Source: Phycisphaerales bacterium Planc_01 (GTDB lineage: Bacteria; Planctomycetota; Phycisphaerae; Sedimentisphaerales; Anaerobacaceae). Taken from it: a stretch of DNA of 62,654 nucleotides. The translations under genes were made by a program, and so were the position numbers. The stretch's first letter is position 1; each line of letters starts with the position of its first letter. The notes beneath the pieces are model-generated. The model searched no databases, was not told the origin of the DNA, and worked only from the letters and a program-made list of their open reading frames with translations. Location of the stretch: assembly GCA_001603075.1 (NCBI GenBank), contig LVBB01000075.1:1-62654 (forward strand), read 5' to 3'. Below are positions 20,317 to 32,618 of this stretch, one piece after another.

Positions 20317-22548
20317 CTATCGCACGGCGAAGGTCGCCTGCACCGGTTGCGGGGCGCCGAGGTCCGTGCCGCGCTTGCCGGGCGAGCAGCCGCCGATGGT
20401 GACTCTGAACTGGCCGGGCTCAAGCCGGCTGTCGCCGTTCTCATCGACCAGCGACATCATCTCCGGGGTGATCGCAAACGCCACTTCTCTGCGCTGCCCC
20501 GGTTTGAGCCGGATGCGACGGAACCCCTTCAAGGCGGAGATCGGCGTCCGAACCGAAGCCTCCACGTCGGTCAGATAGAGCTGTACGACTTCGTCGCTGG
20601 CGACCTCGCCGGTGTTCTTGACGGTTACTGTGGCGCGCACCGTCTCGCCCTGACGCGGTTGCGTGCTGTCGAGCTTCAGGTCGCTGTATTCGAATCGCGA
20701 GTAGCTCAGGCCGAACCCGAACGGATAGAGCGGCTCGGCGGTCATGTACCGATAGGTGCGTCCGACCATCGAGTAGTCGTCGTAGGGCGGCAACTGATCG
20801 GTCGATCTCGGGAAGGTCAAGGGCAGCCGGCCCGCCGGGGAGACATCGCCGAAGATCACATCCGCTACCGCTACACCGCCTTGCTCGCCTGGATACCAGA
20901 CATAGAGGATCGCGTCGGCCAGTTCGTGCACCTCGGGTATCGCTACGGGGCTGCCGCCGGTCAGGACGACAATGATGGGTTTGGTGTTGCCCTGACGCAG
21001 ACGACGCAGGAAGTTCACCTGGTTGGGCGGCAGTCCGATGTTCTCACGATCTCCCTTGTGGGGCGAGGCAATCGCGGCGCCTTCCTCGCCTTCGAGTTGG
21101 GGCGAATACCCCATGACCACGATCATGGCGTCGGCCTCCTTGGCGTCGCCGCTCGTCCAGTCAATCGGATTGACATTCTCGCGGTCCAGCAGGAAGCCCT
21201 GCGTGTACCCGGCGAAGCTGCCGGGCTCGAGCTTGCCGGTGATGCCTTCGAGGATCGTCACCAGATTGTCGCTGACGCCGAAGTAATTGCCCAGCAGCAC
21301 CTCGACGTTGGCGGCGCAGGGGCCGGTGACATACAGCCGTTTCGCGTCCTTTCGCAGGGGCAGGACGCCTTTGGCGTTCTTGAGCAGGACGATGGATTCG
21401 GCGGCCGCCTTGCGCGCGAGCTGCTGGTGCTCTTTGGAGCGGATGACATCTGTGGAGATCTTCGAGTACGGGTTCATCCCGGGCGGATCGAACATGCCGA
21501 GCTTGAACCGGGTCCGCAGCAGGATCGCCAGGACCTCGTCGATGGTTTGTTCGGTCACGAGGCCTTTCTCCACGGCCTCGATCAGGTGAGGGAGCGTATT
21601 GCCGCAGTCGAGGCTGACCCCGCTGTTGACGGCCAGCGCCGCGGCCTGGGCGGGAGTTTCGACCACGTTGTGGCCTTGATAGAAGTCCACGATCGCCCAG
21701 CAATCGGACAGGATGTGACCCTCAAAGCCCCACTGCTCGCGGAGGATCTTGTGCAGGAGGGTCTTGCTGCCGCAGCAGGGTTCGCCGTTGGTCCGATTGT
21801 ACGCGCACATGACCGCCTCGACATTGGCATCGACCAGGGCTTTGAAGGCGGGCAGATATGTTTCGTACATGTCCTTGAGGCTGGCCTGGGCGTCAAACTC
21901 GTGCCGCAAGGCCTCGGGGCCGCTGTGGACGGCGTAGTGCTTGGCGCAGGCGGCTGTCTTGAGATACCGGGGATCGTCGCCCTGCAGGCCTCTGACAAAG
22001 GCGGTCCCTATGACCGAGGTGAGATAGGGATCCTCGCCATAGGTTTCCTGGCCTCGGCCCCAACGCGGATCGCGAAAGATGTTGATGTTGGGCGTCCAGA
22101 AGGTCAGGCCGCCGTAACGCAGGCGGCGGTCCTTGTCGATGGCGGCTTGGTACATGGCCCGGGCCTCGTCCGAGATCGCCGAAGAGACTTCGAAGATCAG
22201 GTCCTCGTTGAAGGTCGCGGCCATGCCGATAGCCTGAGGAAACACCGTGGCCCTTCCGGCCCTGGCGACGCCGTGCAGGCACTCGTTCCACCAGTTGTAG
22301 GCGGGCACCCCCAGCCGCTCGATGGCCGGGCTTTCGTGGGTCATCTGCGAGACCTTCTCGGCCAGCGTCATCCGGCCGATCAGGTCGGCCACCCGTTCAT
22401 CGACGGGCAACTTCGGGTCCATGAACGGCATTTTCGCGACCGCCGGCGTGACACGGCTCTGCTCGGGCACGGCAGCTCCCCGGCACGAGGTTGCGATCAG
22501 CAGGACGACCGGCAGCAAGATGACGAACAGGTGTGCATTGTTCTTCAT
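20317..22548 (-). CDS. GH3 beta-glycosidase (beta-xylosidase/beta-glucosidase), probable lipoprotein
   Basis: 743 residues with a lipobox-like signal (LLIATSC, Cys near 22). The N-terminal GH3 barrel has the nucleophile aspartate in HILSDCWAIVDF (near 283); NWWNECLHGVAR is typical of the xylosidase/glucosidase branch. The alpha/beta domain follows (IVVMGYSPQLEGEEGA) and a fibronectin-III-like domain ends it. GAGC just before the ATG supports the start. It would release xylose or glucose from oligosaccharides made by GH10. It lies 127 bases upstream of the xylanase gene on the same strand. Confidence 0.93.
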   Translation of the reverse strand: MKNNAHLFVILLPVVLLIATSCRGAAVPEQSRVTPAVAKMPFMDPKLPVDERVADLIGRMTLAEKVSQMTHESPAIERLGVPAYNWWNECLHGVARAGRATVFPQAIGMAATFNEDLIFEVSSAISDEARAMYQAAIDKDRRLRYGGLTFWTPNINIFRDPRWGRGQETYGEDPYLTSVIGTAFVRGLQGDDPRYLKTAACAKHYAVHSGPEALRHEFDAQASLKDMYETYLPAFKALVDANVEAVMCAYNRTNGEPCCGSKTLLHKILREQWGFEGHILSDCWAIVDFYQGHNVVETPAQAAALAVNSGVSLDCGNTLPHLIEAVEKGLVTEQTIDEVLAILLRTRFKLGMFDPPGMNPYSKISTDVIRSKEHQQLARKAAAESIVLLKNAKGVLPLRKDAKRLYVTGPCAANVEVLLGNYFGVSDNLVTILEGITGKLEPGSFAGYTQGFLLDRENVNPIDWTSGDAKEADAMIVVMGYSPQLEGEEGAAIASPHKGDRENIGLPPNQVNFLRRLRQGNTKPIIVVLTGGSPVAIPEVHELADAILYVWYPGEQGGVAVADVIFGDVSPAGRLPLTFPRSTDQLPPYDDYSMVGRTYRYMTAEPLYPFGFGLSYSRFEYSDLKLDSTQPRQGETVRATVTVKNTGEVASDEVVQLYLTDVEASVRTPISALKGFRRIRLKPGQRREVAFAITPEMMSLVDENGDSRLEPGQFRVTIGGCSPGKRGTDLGAPQPVQATFAVR

Positions 22549-22589
22549 GGCTCCATCCTTCCACTTGAGTCGTTTGCTTCCAGGACGTG

Positions 22590-26396
<3,807 letters not shown>

Positions 26397-26406
26397 TCAC
26401 GCGTGA
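26397..26406. promoter_or_regulatory. TCACGCGTGA palindrome in the divergent promoter region
   Basis: A perfect 10-bp palindrome inside an AT-rich stretch (26376-26440) of the 197-base gap between the divergent esterase and sigma genes. The position fits an operator controlling both sides; no regulator is assigned. Confidence 0.25.
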
Positions 26407-26500
26407 TTTTCTGTTTTCTCGCTGTTTTTCATATCACATTTCGCGGTTCCTCCCGGTGAGAACATAGAAAGAATGGTACCGAAAACCGCATGGGTTGGCT

Positions 26501-27034
26501 ATGGGGCAGGACAAACGTACTCTGGACTTCCTGGGGCTCTTCGTGAGGCACCAGCAGGAGATCTACGCCTACATCCTGACGTTGGTCCCCCACGTCAACG
26601 ATGCGGACGACTTGTTCCAGGACGGGATGACCGTGATGTGGCGGAAGTTCGACCAGTTCCAGTCGGGGACGAACTTCGCCGCGTGGGGCATCCGGATCAT
26701 GCGCTATCAGATCCTCGAATACCGTCGCAATCTGGCCCGCAGCAAACGTGTCTTGATGGAGGATTCGTTGTTCGAGGCGTTGCTGGACCACATGCCCGCC
26801 ATTCAAGATGAATTGGCCGCCCGGATCGAGGCGCTGCGCAAGTGCCAGGGGCGCCTGGACGATCGGGCCAGGCGAATCCTCAAGATGCGGTACGAGCACA
26901 ACAGCCCCGTCGAGGAGATCGCTTCCTGCCTGAAGGTGTCTCGGCGTCACGTCTATCACCTTCTCGGCCGGATCAACGGCGTGCTGCTGCGATGCATGCG
27001 CAGGACGCTGGCGGAAGGGAGCCGGCCGGCATGA
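26501..27034 (+). CDS. ECF-family RNA polymerase sigma factor
   Basis: 177 residues from the ATG at 26501 (TTG at 26495 is also in frame). Region 2 is at about 10-75 (AYILTLVPHVNDADDLFQDG, TNFAAWGIRIMRYQILEYRR) and region 4 at about 110-165 (VEEIASCLKVSRRHVYHLLGR). The pattern is that of the Rhodopirellula/Verrucomicrobium sigma-70 subfamily. Its stop overlaps the start of the FecR-like gene (ATGA), so sigma factor and probable anti-sigma are made together. It likely switches on the glycan genes that follow. No clear Shine-Dalgarno precedes the start. Confidence 0.9.
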   Translation: MGQDKRTLDFLGLFVRHQQEIYAYILTLVPHVNDADDLFQDGMTVMWRKFDQFQSGTNFAAWGIRIMRYQILEYRRNLARSKRVLMEDSLFEALLDHMPAIQDELAARIEALRKCQGRLDDRARRILKMRYEHNSPVEEIASCLKVSRRHVYHLLGRINGVLLRCMRRTLAEGSRPA

Positions 27035-28581
27035 ATACAGTTCCTTTCCCGGAGATGGACGAGCTGATCCAGCGTCTGCTGGACGATCAGATCGAGCCTG
27101 ACGAGATGCAGCGTCTCGGGAAGGCGATCCGTGAAGATCCGCGGGTGCGGGACTATTACGTCGATAGCTTGTTGGTCTCTGCTGTGATCCGGCGTTCCAG
27201 CCAGGTGACGGGGGAGCTTTCCAAATCGGACCTGATCCGGGCGATCTCCGGCGGCGCAGGCCACGGCGGCTCCAGACGCGTCGTGCGATATTTCTATTCG
27301 GTCGCGGCAGTCCTGATATTCGGGGTCCTGATCCTTGCGTCTGTGACGTTGTTTCGGCAGAGAACGCAAGGTCCGGCGGTCGGCAGACTGGCCGGTGCCT
27401 ACGAGGCCCAATGGCGAGGGGCCCGTCCGCGTTCGGGCGAACCGCTGCACGTCGGCGCCTACGATCTGCGCGAGGGTGTGGCGAAGATGGATCTGGACCA
27501 GGGGACGAGCCTCCTGCTCGAAGCGCCTTGCCAGGTCGAACTGAAGAGCGTTGGAGAAGTGACCCTGCGAAGCGGCAGACTTGTCGCTGTGGTCCCTCCG
27601 CAGGCCGAGGGGTTTCGCGTGCGAACGTGGACGGCCCTCATTACGGACCTGGGCACGGAATTCGGGGTCGTCGTGCGTCCCGACGGGAGCACCGAGGCCC
27701 ATGTTCTGAAAGGCAGCGTGAGCGTCGCTCTCGATCCGAACCGATCGGCTCGGTCGATGTCGCTCGTTGTCAATGAAGGGCAGGCGGCGGCGGTTGATGC
27801 CGCCGGACGGACGATCCGAGGCGGGCTGGCGGCTCGGGAGGATTTCTTCGTTCTTCAACTGCCATCGTCCAGCCGGCCTTCCGGTCGGTTGGGGCGACTG
27901 AATCTGGCGGATATCGTGGGCGGCGGCAACGGTCGCGGCGCCGGCCGGTTGAACCGGGGCATCGACCTGGGGACCGGCCAGGCATACAAGGGCCCCGCAA
28001 CCACGATTCGACGGAGCCAGCGAAGCGAGTTTCGCCCCGCCCCACAGTTGCGTGGCGTTGACGGTGTATTTGTGCCGAACCGAGCCTTGGGCCCGGTCGT
28101 GATCAGCTCCACCGGATTGACCTTTGCCGAATGTCCCCGGACAATGGGAAGCTACTATGGCGGTCCGGCGAACAGCGGCACGTTCTTTGACATCCCAAGG
28201 CAGCAGACCCATACCGCCCGGCTCAATGGCGTCGGCTTTGGCACATCCACACATCCGGCCCTGACCCTCCATCCCAACGCAGGCATCACCTTCGACCTGG
28301 ACCTGATTCGCCGGGACAATCCAAACGCCCGGATTGACCGGTTCACCGCCGTGTGCGGTATCCCAAGGGACTTGCCTCAATCGCCGTTCAGTCCCGCCGA
28401 TGTCTGGGTCCTTCTGGATGGCGTTGTCCATCTGCACCTGCACTATCCTGTGGAGCGATACGCCGTCGAGACGGTGGACGTGCCGATCTCCGCCCGGACC
28501 CGATTTCTTACGCTGGTCGCCACATGCTCCGGGCGGGCGGACTATTCCTGGGTCGTCTTTGGCGATCCTTACCTGCAGTAG
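27031..28581 (+). CDS. FecR-type anti-sigma protein with C-terminal NPCBM domain
   Basis: 516 residues from the ATG at 27031. Residues 1-75 form a small helical anti-sigma-like part (MDELIQRLLDDQIEPDEMQR). One membrane helix is at about 88-108 (YFYSVAAVLIFGVLILASV). The FecR domain is at about 135-260 (LDQGTSLLLEAPCQVEL, ITDLGTEFGVVVRPDGSTEAHVLKGSV). Residues from about 325 match the NPCBM/NEW2 sugar-binding fold. The layout suggests an inside part holding the sigma factor and an outside part sensing glycan. Sugar sensing is inference. It directly precedes the arabinan/xylan hydrolase genes. Confidence 0.85.
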   Translation: MNTVPFPEMDELIQRLLDDQIEPDEMQRLGKAIREDPRVRDYYVDSLLVSAVIRRSSQVTGELSKSDLIRAISGGAGHGGSRRVVRYFYSVAAVLIFGVLILASVTLFRQRTQGPAVGRLAGAYEAQWRGARPRSGEPLHVGAYDLREGVAKMDLDQGTSLLLEAPCQVELKSVGEVTLRSGRLVAVVPPQAEGFRVRTWTALITDLGTEFGVVVRPDGSTEAHVLKGSVSVALDPNRSARSMSLVVNEGQAAAVDAAGRTIRGGLAAREDFFVLQLPSSSRPSGRLGRLNLADIVGGGNGRGAGRLNRGIDLGTGQAYKGPATTIRRSQRSEFRPAPQLRGVDGVFVPNRALGPVVISSTGLTFAECPRTMGSYYGGPANSGTFFDIPRQQTHTARLNGVGFGTSTHPALTLHPNAGITFDLDLIRRDNPNARIDRFTAVCGIPRDLPQSPFSPADVWVLLDGVVHLHLHYPVERYAVETVDVPISARTRFLTLVATCSGRADYSWVVFGDPYLQ

Positions 28582-28686
28582 GTTTTCGCTTTTTGGGAGG
28601 TTCCTATCGTGATTGGCAGACACCCTGCACTCCGGGCGGTGTGGATGTGTAATCGTTCGAGGACACAATTCGCAGGAGAATCTGGA

Positions 28687-31290
28687 ATGCTTACAAGACA
28701 CTTGCTCGTGGCCATATTGGCTTCGTCAATCACGGCAGTCGCTTCTGCCGCAGAGGCGAGTCAATTCAGACTGGAAGGCAATCCCATCTTTCGCGACGTC
28801 TTCACGGCGGACCCGGCGGCCATGGCCGTCGGAGATACGACATGGCGCCGCGACAACAACAATGAACACGCGATTGGAGTGGCCGTTGCCGATAATCCGC
28901 TTGGTCCCTTCAAGGATGCCCGTGGAACCCCACTCATCACCGACGATATGACCACGGAATCGCCCAAGCGGTCGGTTCAGCTTTTCCCGTTGAAAGACGT
29001 CCGATTGCTTGAGAGTCCTTTTCTCAACGCGGTCCGAATCAATCGTCAGTATCTCCTGGCTCACGATCCCGACCGATTCCTCGCGCCGTTTCGTCGCGAA
29101 GCAGGATTGGAGCCCAAGGCACGGCCTTACGGCAACTGGGAGAGCGGCGGGCTCGACGGACATTCCGCCGGACACTATCTTTCGGCGCTCTCATTGATGA
29201 TGGTGTCGGGCGCCGATTCGGACGGTGAGTTCCATCGTCGCCTCGACTATATGATTGACGAACTCGCGCACATCCAAGAGGCCAACGGCAATGGTTATCT
29301 CGGGGGCATCCCGGGGAGCAGAGACTATTGGAGTCGTGTTGCCGAGGGGCGTGTCGAACTCATGCGGAGCAAATGGGTCCCGTGGTACAACCTCCACAAG
29401 ATGTTCGCCGGGCTCCGCGACGCCTACCTCTACGGAGGCAACGAAAAGGCTCGCGATCTGCTCGTTCGCTATGGAGACTGGTGCGAACAGCTCGCATCCG
29501 GCCTGACCGACGCTCAGATGCAGCAAATGCTCGATACGGAATACGGCGGCATGAACGAGGTGCTGGCCGACATCTATGCCATGACCGGAAACGAGAAGTA
29601 TCTCGATCTGGCCAAACGATTCAACCACCGGAGAGTATTCGAGCCCCTGGAGAATCGCCAGGACAGGCTCACCGGTCTTCATGCCAATACCCAGATACCC
29701 AAGATTGTCGGTATGGAGCGGATCGCGGCCCTGGTCCGGGATGAAACGTTGCACACCGGTGCGGAGTTCTTCTGGGAAACCGTTGCCCGGAACCGCAGTG
29801 TGGCCTTCGGCGGCAACAGCGTCAGCGAGCACTTCAACGACCCCAATGACTTCAGCCGAATGATCGCGCATCGGGAGGGCCCCGAGTCCTGCAATACGTA
29901 CAACATGCTCAGGCTGACGGAACTGCTTTTCGCGGCGGAACCGAAGGCCGCCTATGCCGACTATTACGAGCGTGCGCTCTACAATCATATCCTGGCCTCC
30001 CTCCATCCAGAGAAACCCGGGTATGTCTACTTCACCTCGATCCGTCCGGACCACTACCGGGTATATTCTCAGCCCGAGCAGTGTTTTTGGTGCTGCGTCG
30101 GTACGGGCATGGAGAATCCCGGGCGATACGGCGAGTTCATCTATGCCCGGGCAGAAGACCAGTTGTATGTGAATCTCTTCATTCCCTCGGAACTGTCGGT
30201 GGCGGAGGGCGGATTGGTACTGAGGCAGGAGACGAGATTTCCGGATGAGGCGAGTACGCGGCTTCGTCTGTACCTTCCGAAACCAACCACCTTCACGCTG
30301 AAGATCCGCCATCCTGTCTGGGTCGATGTGGACGATTTCGCGGTCAAGGTCAACGGCCGATCCATTGAGGTCAAGTCCACCCCGTCTTCCTATGCCGCCA
30401 TTCGACGGGAATGGAAAAACGGCGATACGGTCGATGTGGAGCTTCCGATGCATCTGCGAGTCGAGCGTCTGCCCGATGGCTCCGATTGGGTGGCCTTTCT
30501 GTATGGCCCGGTCGTTCTGGCGAAGCCTGCTGGCGCCGATCGTCTGGATGGCTTGTTTGCGGATGCAGGCCGCATGGCGCATGTGGCGCATGGTCCAATG
30601 ATCCCGCTGGACGGGGTACCGACTCTGCTCGCAACCGAAAAGGAATTGCTCAGGCATGTCGTTGAAGATCGTTCCGCCGGACCTCTGCACTTCCGTATCA
30701 TGGATGTGGTCGAGCCGGCCGATCCCGAGGGTTTGCCGCTGGTGCCGTTTTTCAGACTGCACGAGCGTCGCTATCAGATGTACTGGGAGCTCACAACCGC
30801 CGAACAGATTGCTGCACGCAAGGAAAGGCTCGCCGCCGAGGAGCGTGCCCGCGAAGCACGCGAGGCGGCGACCATTGACTGGGTCGCCGTGGGCGAGCAG
30901 CAACCCGAGGTGGAGCATGACCTCAAAGGCGAAGGCATGGAAACGGGCATTCACAACGGTCGACGCTGGCGCCACGGCGTCTGGATTCAATACACCCTCG
31001 ACCCGCGAGGTGCCAAGGAAGTGATTCTGTCTGTCACCTATTCCGGTGACGATCGCGGCCGGGAATTCGACATCCTGGTCAATGGGACGGTGATCGCCAC
31101 ACAGAGGCTGACCGGCGAACGACCGAACCACTTCCTTGAGAAACGCTATCCGATTCCCTCCGAGATGCTTCAAGCCGCTGGCAACGGTCGAATCACGGTC
31201 CGGTTCGCCACAAAACAGCGGTTGGCCGGGGGGCTTTTTGACGTGCGTCTGCTCAGGCCGGGCGTTCCGGAGGTTCTTCCCTCTGATTAG
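28687..31290 (+). CDS. GH127-family beta-L-arabinofuranosidase with a GH43-derived N-terminal remnant
   Basis: 867 residues from the ATG at 28687 (AGGAG 7-8 bases upstream). A signal peptide (1-22) is followed by two pieces that look like GH43: residues 32-51 (NPIFRDVFTADPAAMAVGDT) and 61-89 (AIGVAVADNPLGPFKDARG...). Nearly all of the GH43 propeller between and after them is missing. From about 95 a full GH127 domain follows: VRLLESPFLNAVRINRQYLL, GPESCNTYNMLRL and FWCCVGTGMENPG with the conserved paired cysteines. A C-terminal beta domain (about 740-860) ends it. The GH127 part should be active on L-arabinofuranosides; the GH43 remnant cannot fold as an enzyme. Confidence 0.88.
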   Translation: MLTRHLLVAILASSITAVASAAEASQFRLEGNPIFRDVFTADPAAMAVGDTTWRRDNNNEHAIGVAVADNPLGPFKDARGTPLITDDMTTESPKRSVQLFPLKDVRLLESPFLNAVRINRQYLLAHDPDRFLAPFRREAGLEPKARPYGNWESGGLDGHSAGHYLSALSLMMVSGADSDGEFHRRLDYMIDELAHIQEANGNGYLGGIPGSRDYWSRVAEGRVELMRSKWVPWYNLHKMFAGLRDAYLYGGNEKARDLLVRYGDWCEQLASGLTDAQMQQMLDTEYGGMNEVLADIYAMTGNEKYLDLAKRFNHRRVFEPLENRQDRLTGLHANTQIPKIVGMERIAALVRDETLHTGAEFFWETVARNRSVAFGGNSVSEHFNDPNDFSRMIAHREGPESCNTYNMLRLTELLFAAEPKAAYADYYERALYNHILASLHPEKPGYVYFTSIRPDHYRVYSQPEQCFWCCVGTGMENPGRYGEFIYARAEDQLYVNLFIPSELSVAEGGLVLRQETRFPDEASTRLRLYLPKPTTFTLKIRHPVWVDVDDFAVKVNGRSIEVKSTPSSYAAIRREWKNGDTVDVELPMHLRVERLPDGSDWVAFLYGPVVLAKPAGADRLDGLFADAGRMAHVAHGPMIPLDGVPTLLATEKELLRHVVEDRSAGPLHFRIMDVVEPADPEGLPLVPFFRLHERRYQMYWELTTAEQIAARKERLAAEERAREAREAATIDWVAVGEQQPEVEHDLKGEGMETGIHNGRRWRHGVWIQYTLDPRGAKEVILSVTYSGDDRGREFDILVNGTVIATQRLTGERPNHFLEKRYPIPSEMLQAAGNGRITVRFATKQRLAGGLFDVRLLRPGVPEVLPSD

Positions 31291-31339
31291 CGCTGTTTCG
31301 CATCAGCAGGTCGCGCGGCCTGACCTCGACAGAGGGAAG
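31276..31339 (+). other. Structured intergenic stem, possible three-way RNA junction
   Basis: Outer arms cttccctctg (31276-31285) and cagagggaag (31330-31339) are perfectly complementary. Inside, ctgat/atcag (31283-31306) and aggtc/gacct (31308-31326) can form two further stems. The structure spans the chimera's stop codon and lies before the GH62 gene, so it may process or stabilise the polycistronic mRNA. Confidence 0.4.
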
Positions 31340-31398
31340 TTCAGAAGAAACAAAGAGATACAACATTGGAGTTTCCAACGAAGGAAAGGAACTGTACA

Positions 31399-32475
31399 AT
31401 GAAGAACGTAGTTGTCCTCTGGTCTGCTGGTGCAGTGCTCCTGTTCGGCAGCGTGCTTCTTGCTTCGGAGACGGTACCGGCCGCCTCAAGCCAGTCTGCG
31501 GCGACGGAAGCGGCTCCCCAGGTGCCTTTTGTCACACCGCTCAAGTGGAAGTCCACGGATGTGCTGATCCGTCCGATCTCGGACGAGACGCACACCGTCG
31601 TGTCCGTCAAAGACCCGACCGTGGTCCGCTACAACGGCCTGTGGCACGTTTACGCGACCGTCTACTCGACGTCCGCCATGACCTGGAACATGGTGTATCT
31701 GAACTTCAGCGACTGGTCGGATGCACCCAACGCCAAGCTGCACTTCCTCGATCAGAATCCAAATCTGACAGGGTACAAATGCGCACCGCACCTGTTCTAC
31801 TTCACGCCGCACGAGAAGTGGTATCTGGTCTATCAGACACAACCGCCGGCGTACTCGACCACCGATGACATCTCCAAGCCGCTGACATGGACGGCGCCGC
31901 AGAGGTTCTTTGACAGACTGCCTGCGAGCACCCCGAGGCTTCCGATCGACTACCATGTGATCTGCGACGACACGCACGCCTATATGTTCTTCACAGGCGA
32001 TGACGGCAACTTCTATCGCAGCCGAACCAGGATCGAGGACTTCCCCAAGGGCATGAGCGACCCCGAGATTGCCATCCGAGATCACCGAAACAACCTCTTC
32101 GAGGCGAGCATAACCTACAAGATCAAGGGCACCGACACCTATCTGACTCTGATTGAGGCCCTGAGCCCGGCGCGATACTTTCGCGCCTGGGTATCCGACC
32201 GTCTTGACGGGGAATGGACGCCTGTGCCGGGCGCCGACTCGTGGCAGACGCCTTTCGCAGGGATCAACAACGTTACCTTCGAAGACGGCGCAGCGCCCTG
32301 GACCCGGGACATCAGTCACGGAGAGATGATTCGCGACGGATATGATGAGAAGATGGTCCTCGATCCCGACAACCTGCAACTGCTTTATCAGGGTCGCGAT
32401 CCGGCAAGTGGCGGACGCTACGAACTGTTGCCCTATCAACTCGGTCTCCTGACATTGGACCGTTCCGGCAAGTAG
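31399..32475 (+). CDS. Secreted GH62 alpha-L-arabinofuranosidase
   Basis: 358 residues from the ATG at 31399 (AAAGGA upstream). The signal peptide is about 1-21. A single five-bladed propeller of the GH62 type follows: SVKDPTVVRYNGLWHVYATV carries the base Asp, LNFSDWSDA and GYKCAPHLFYF are family motifs, IDYHVICDDTHAYMFF carries the middle Asp and NNLFEASITYK the acid Glu. GH62 enzymes remove single arabinose side chains from xylan and arabinan. It sits 108 bases after the GH127 chimera and is probably part of the same sigma-controlled block. Confidence 0.95.
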   Translation: MKNVVVLWSAGAVLLFGSVLLASETVPAASSQSAATEAAPQVPFVTPLKWKSTDVLIRPISDETHTVVSVKDPTVVRYNGLWHVYATVYSTSAMTWNMVYLNFSDWSDAPNAKLHFLDQNPNLTGYKCAPHLFYFTPHEKWYLVYQTQPPAYSTTDDISKPLTWTAPQRFFDRLPASTPRLPIDYHVICDDTHAYMFFTGDDGNFYRSRTRIEDFPKGMSDPEIAIRDHRNNLFEASITYKIKGTDTYLTLIEALSPARYFRAWVSDRLDGEWTPVPGADSWQTPFAGINNVTFEDGAAPWTRDISHGEMIRDGYDEKMVLDPDNLQLLYQGRDPASGGRYELLPYQLGLLTLDRSGK

Positions 32476-32618
32476 GAGCAGGGGCGATGGGCGGCGAATC
32501 AGGTCGGTCTGCTCGTCAGACGCCGAGACGGAGACATCGGCAGGGAAGATGGTCCGCCGGACTTTGGCGTGCTTGTGCCTGACGCCCCATGTATCATGAA
32601 TCCACAAGGAGCGTTCTC

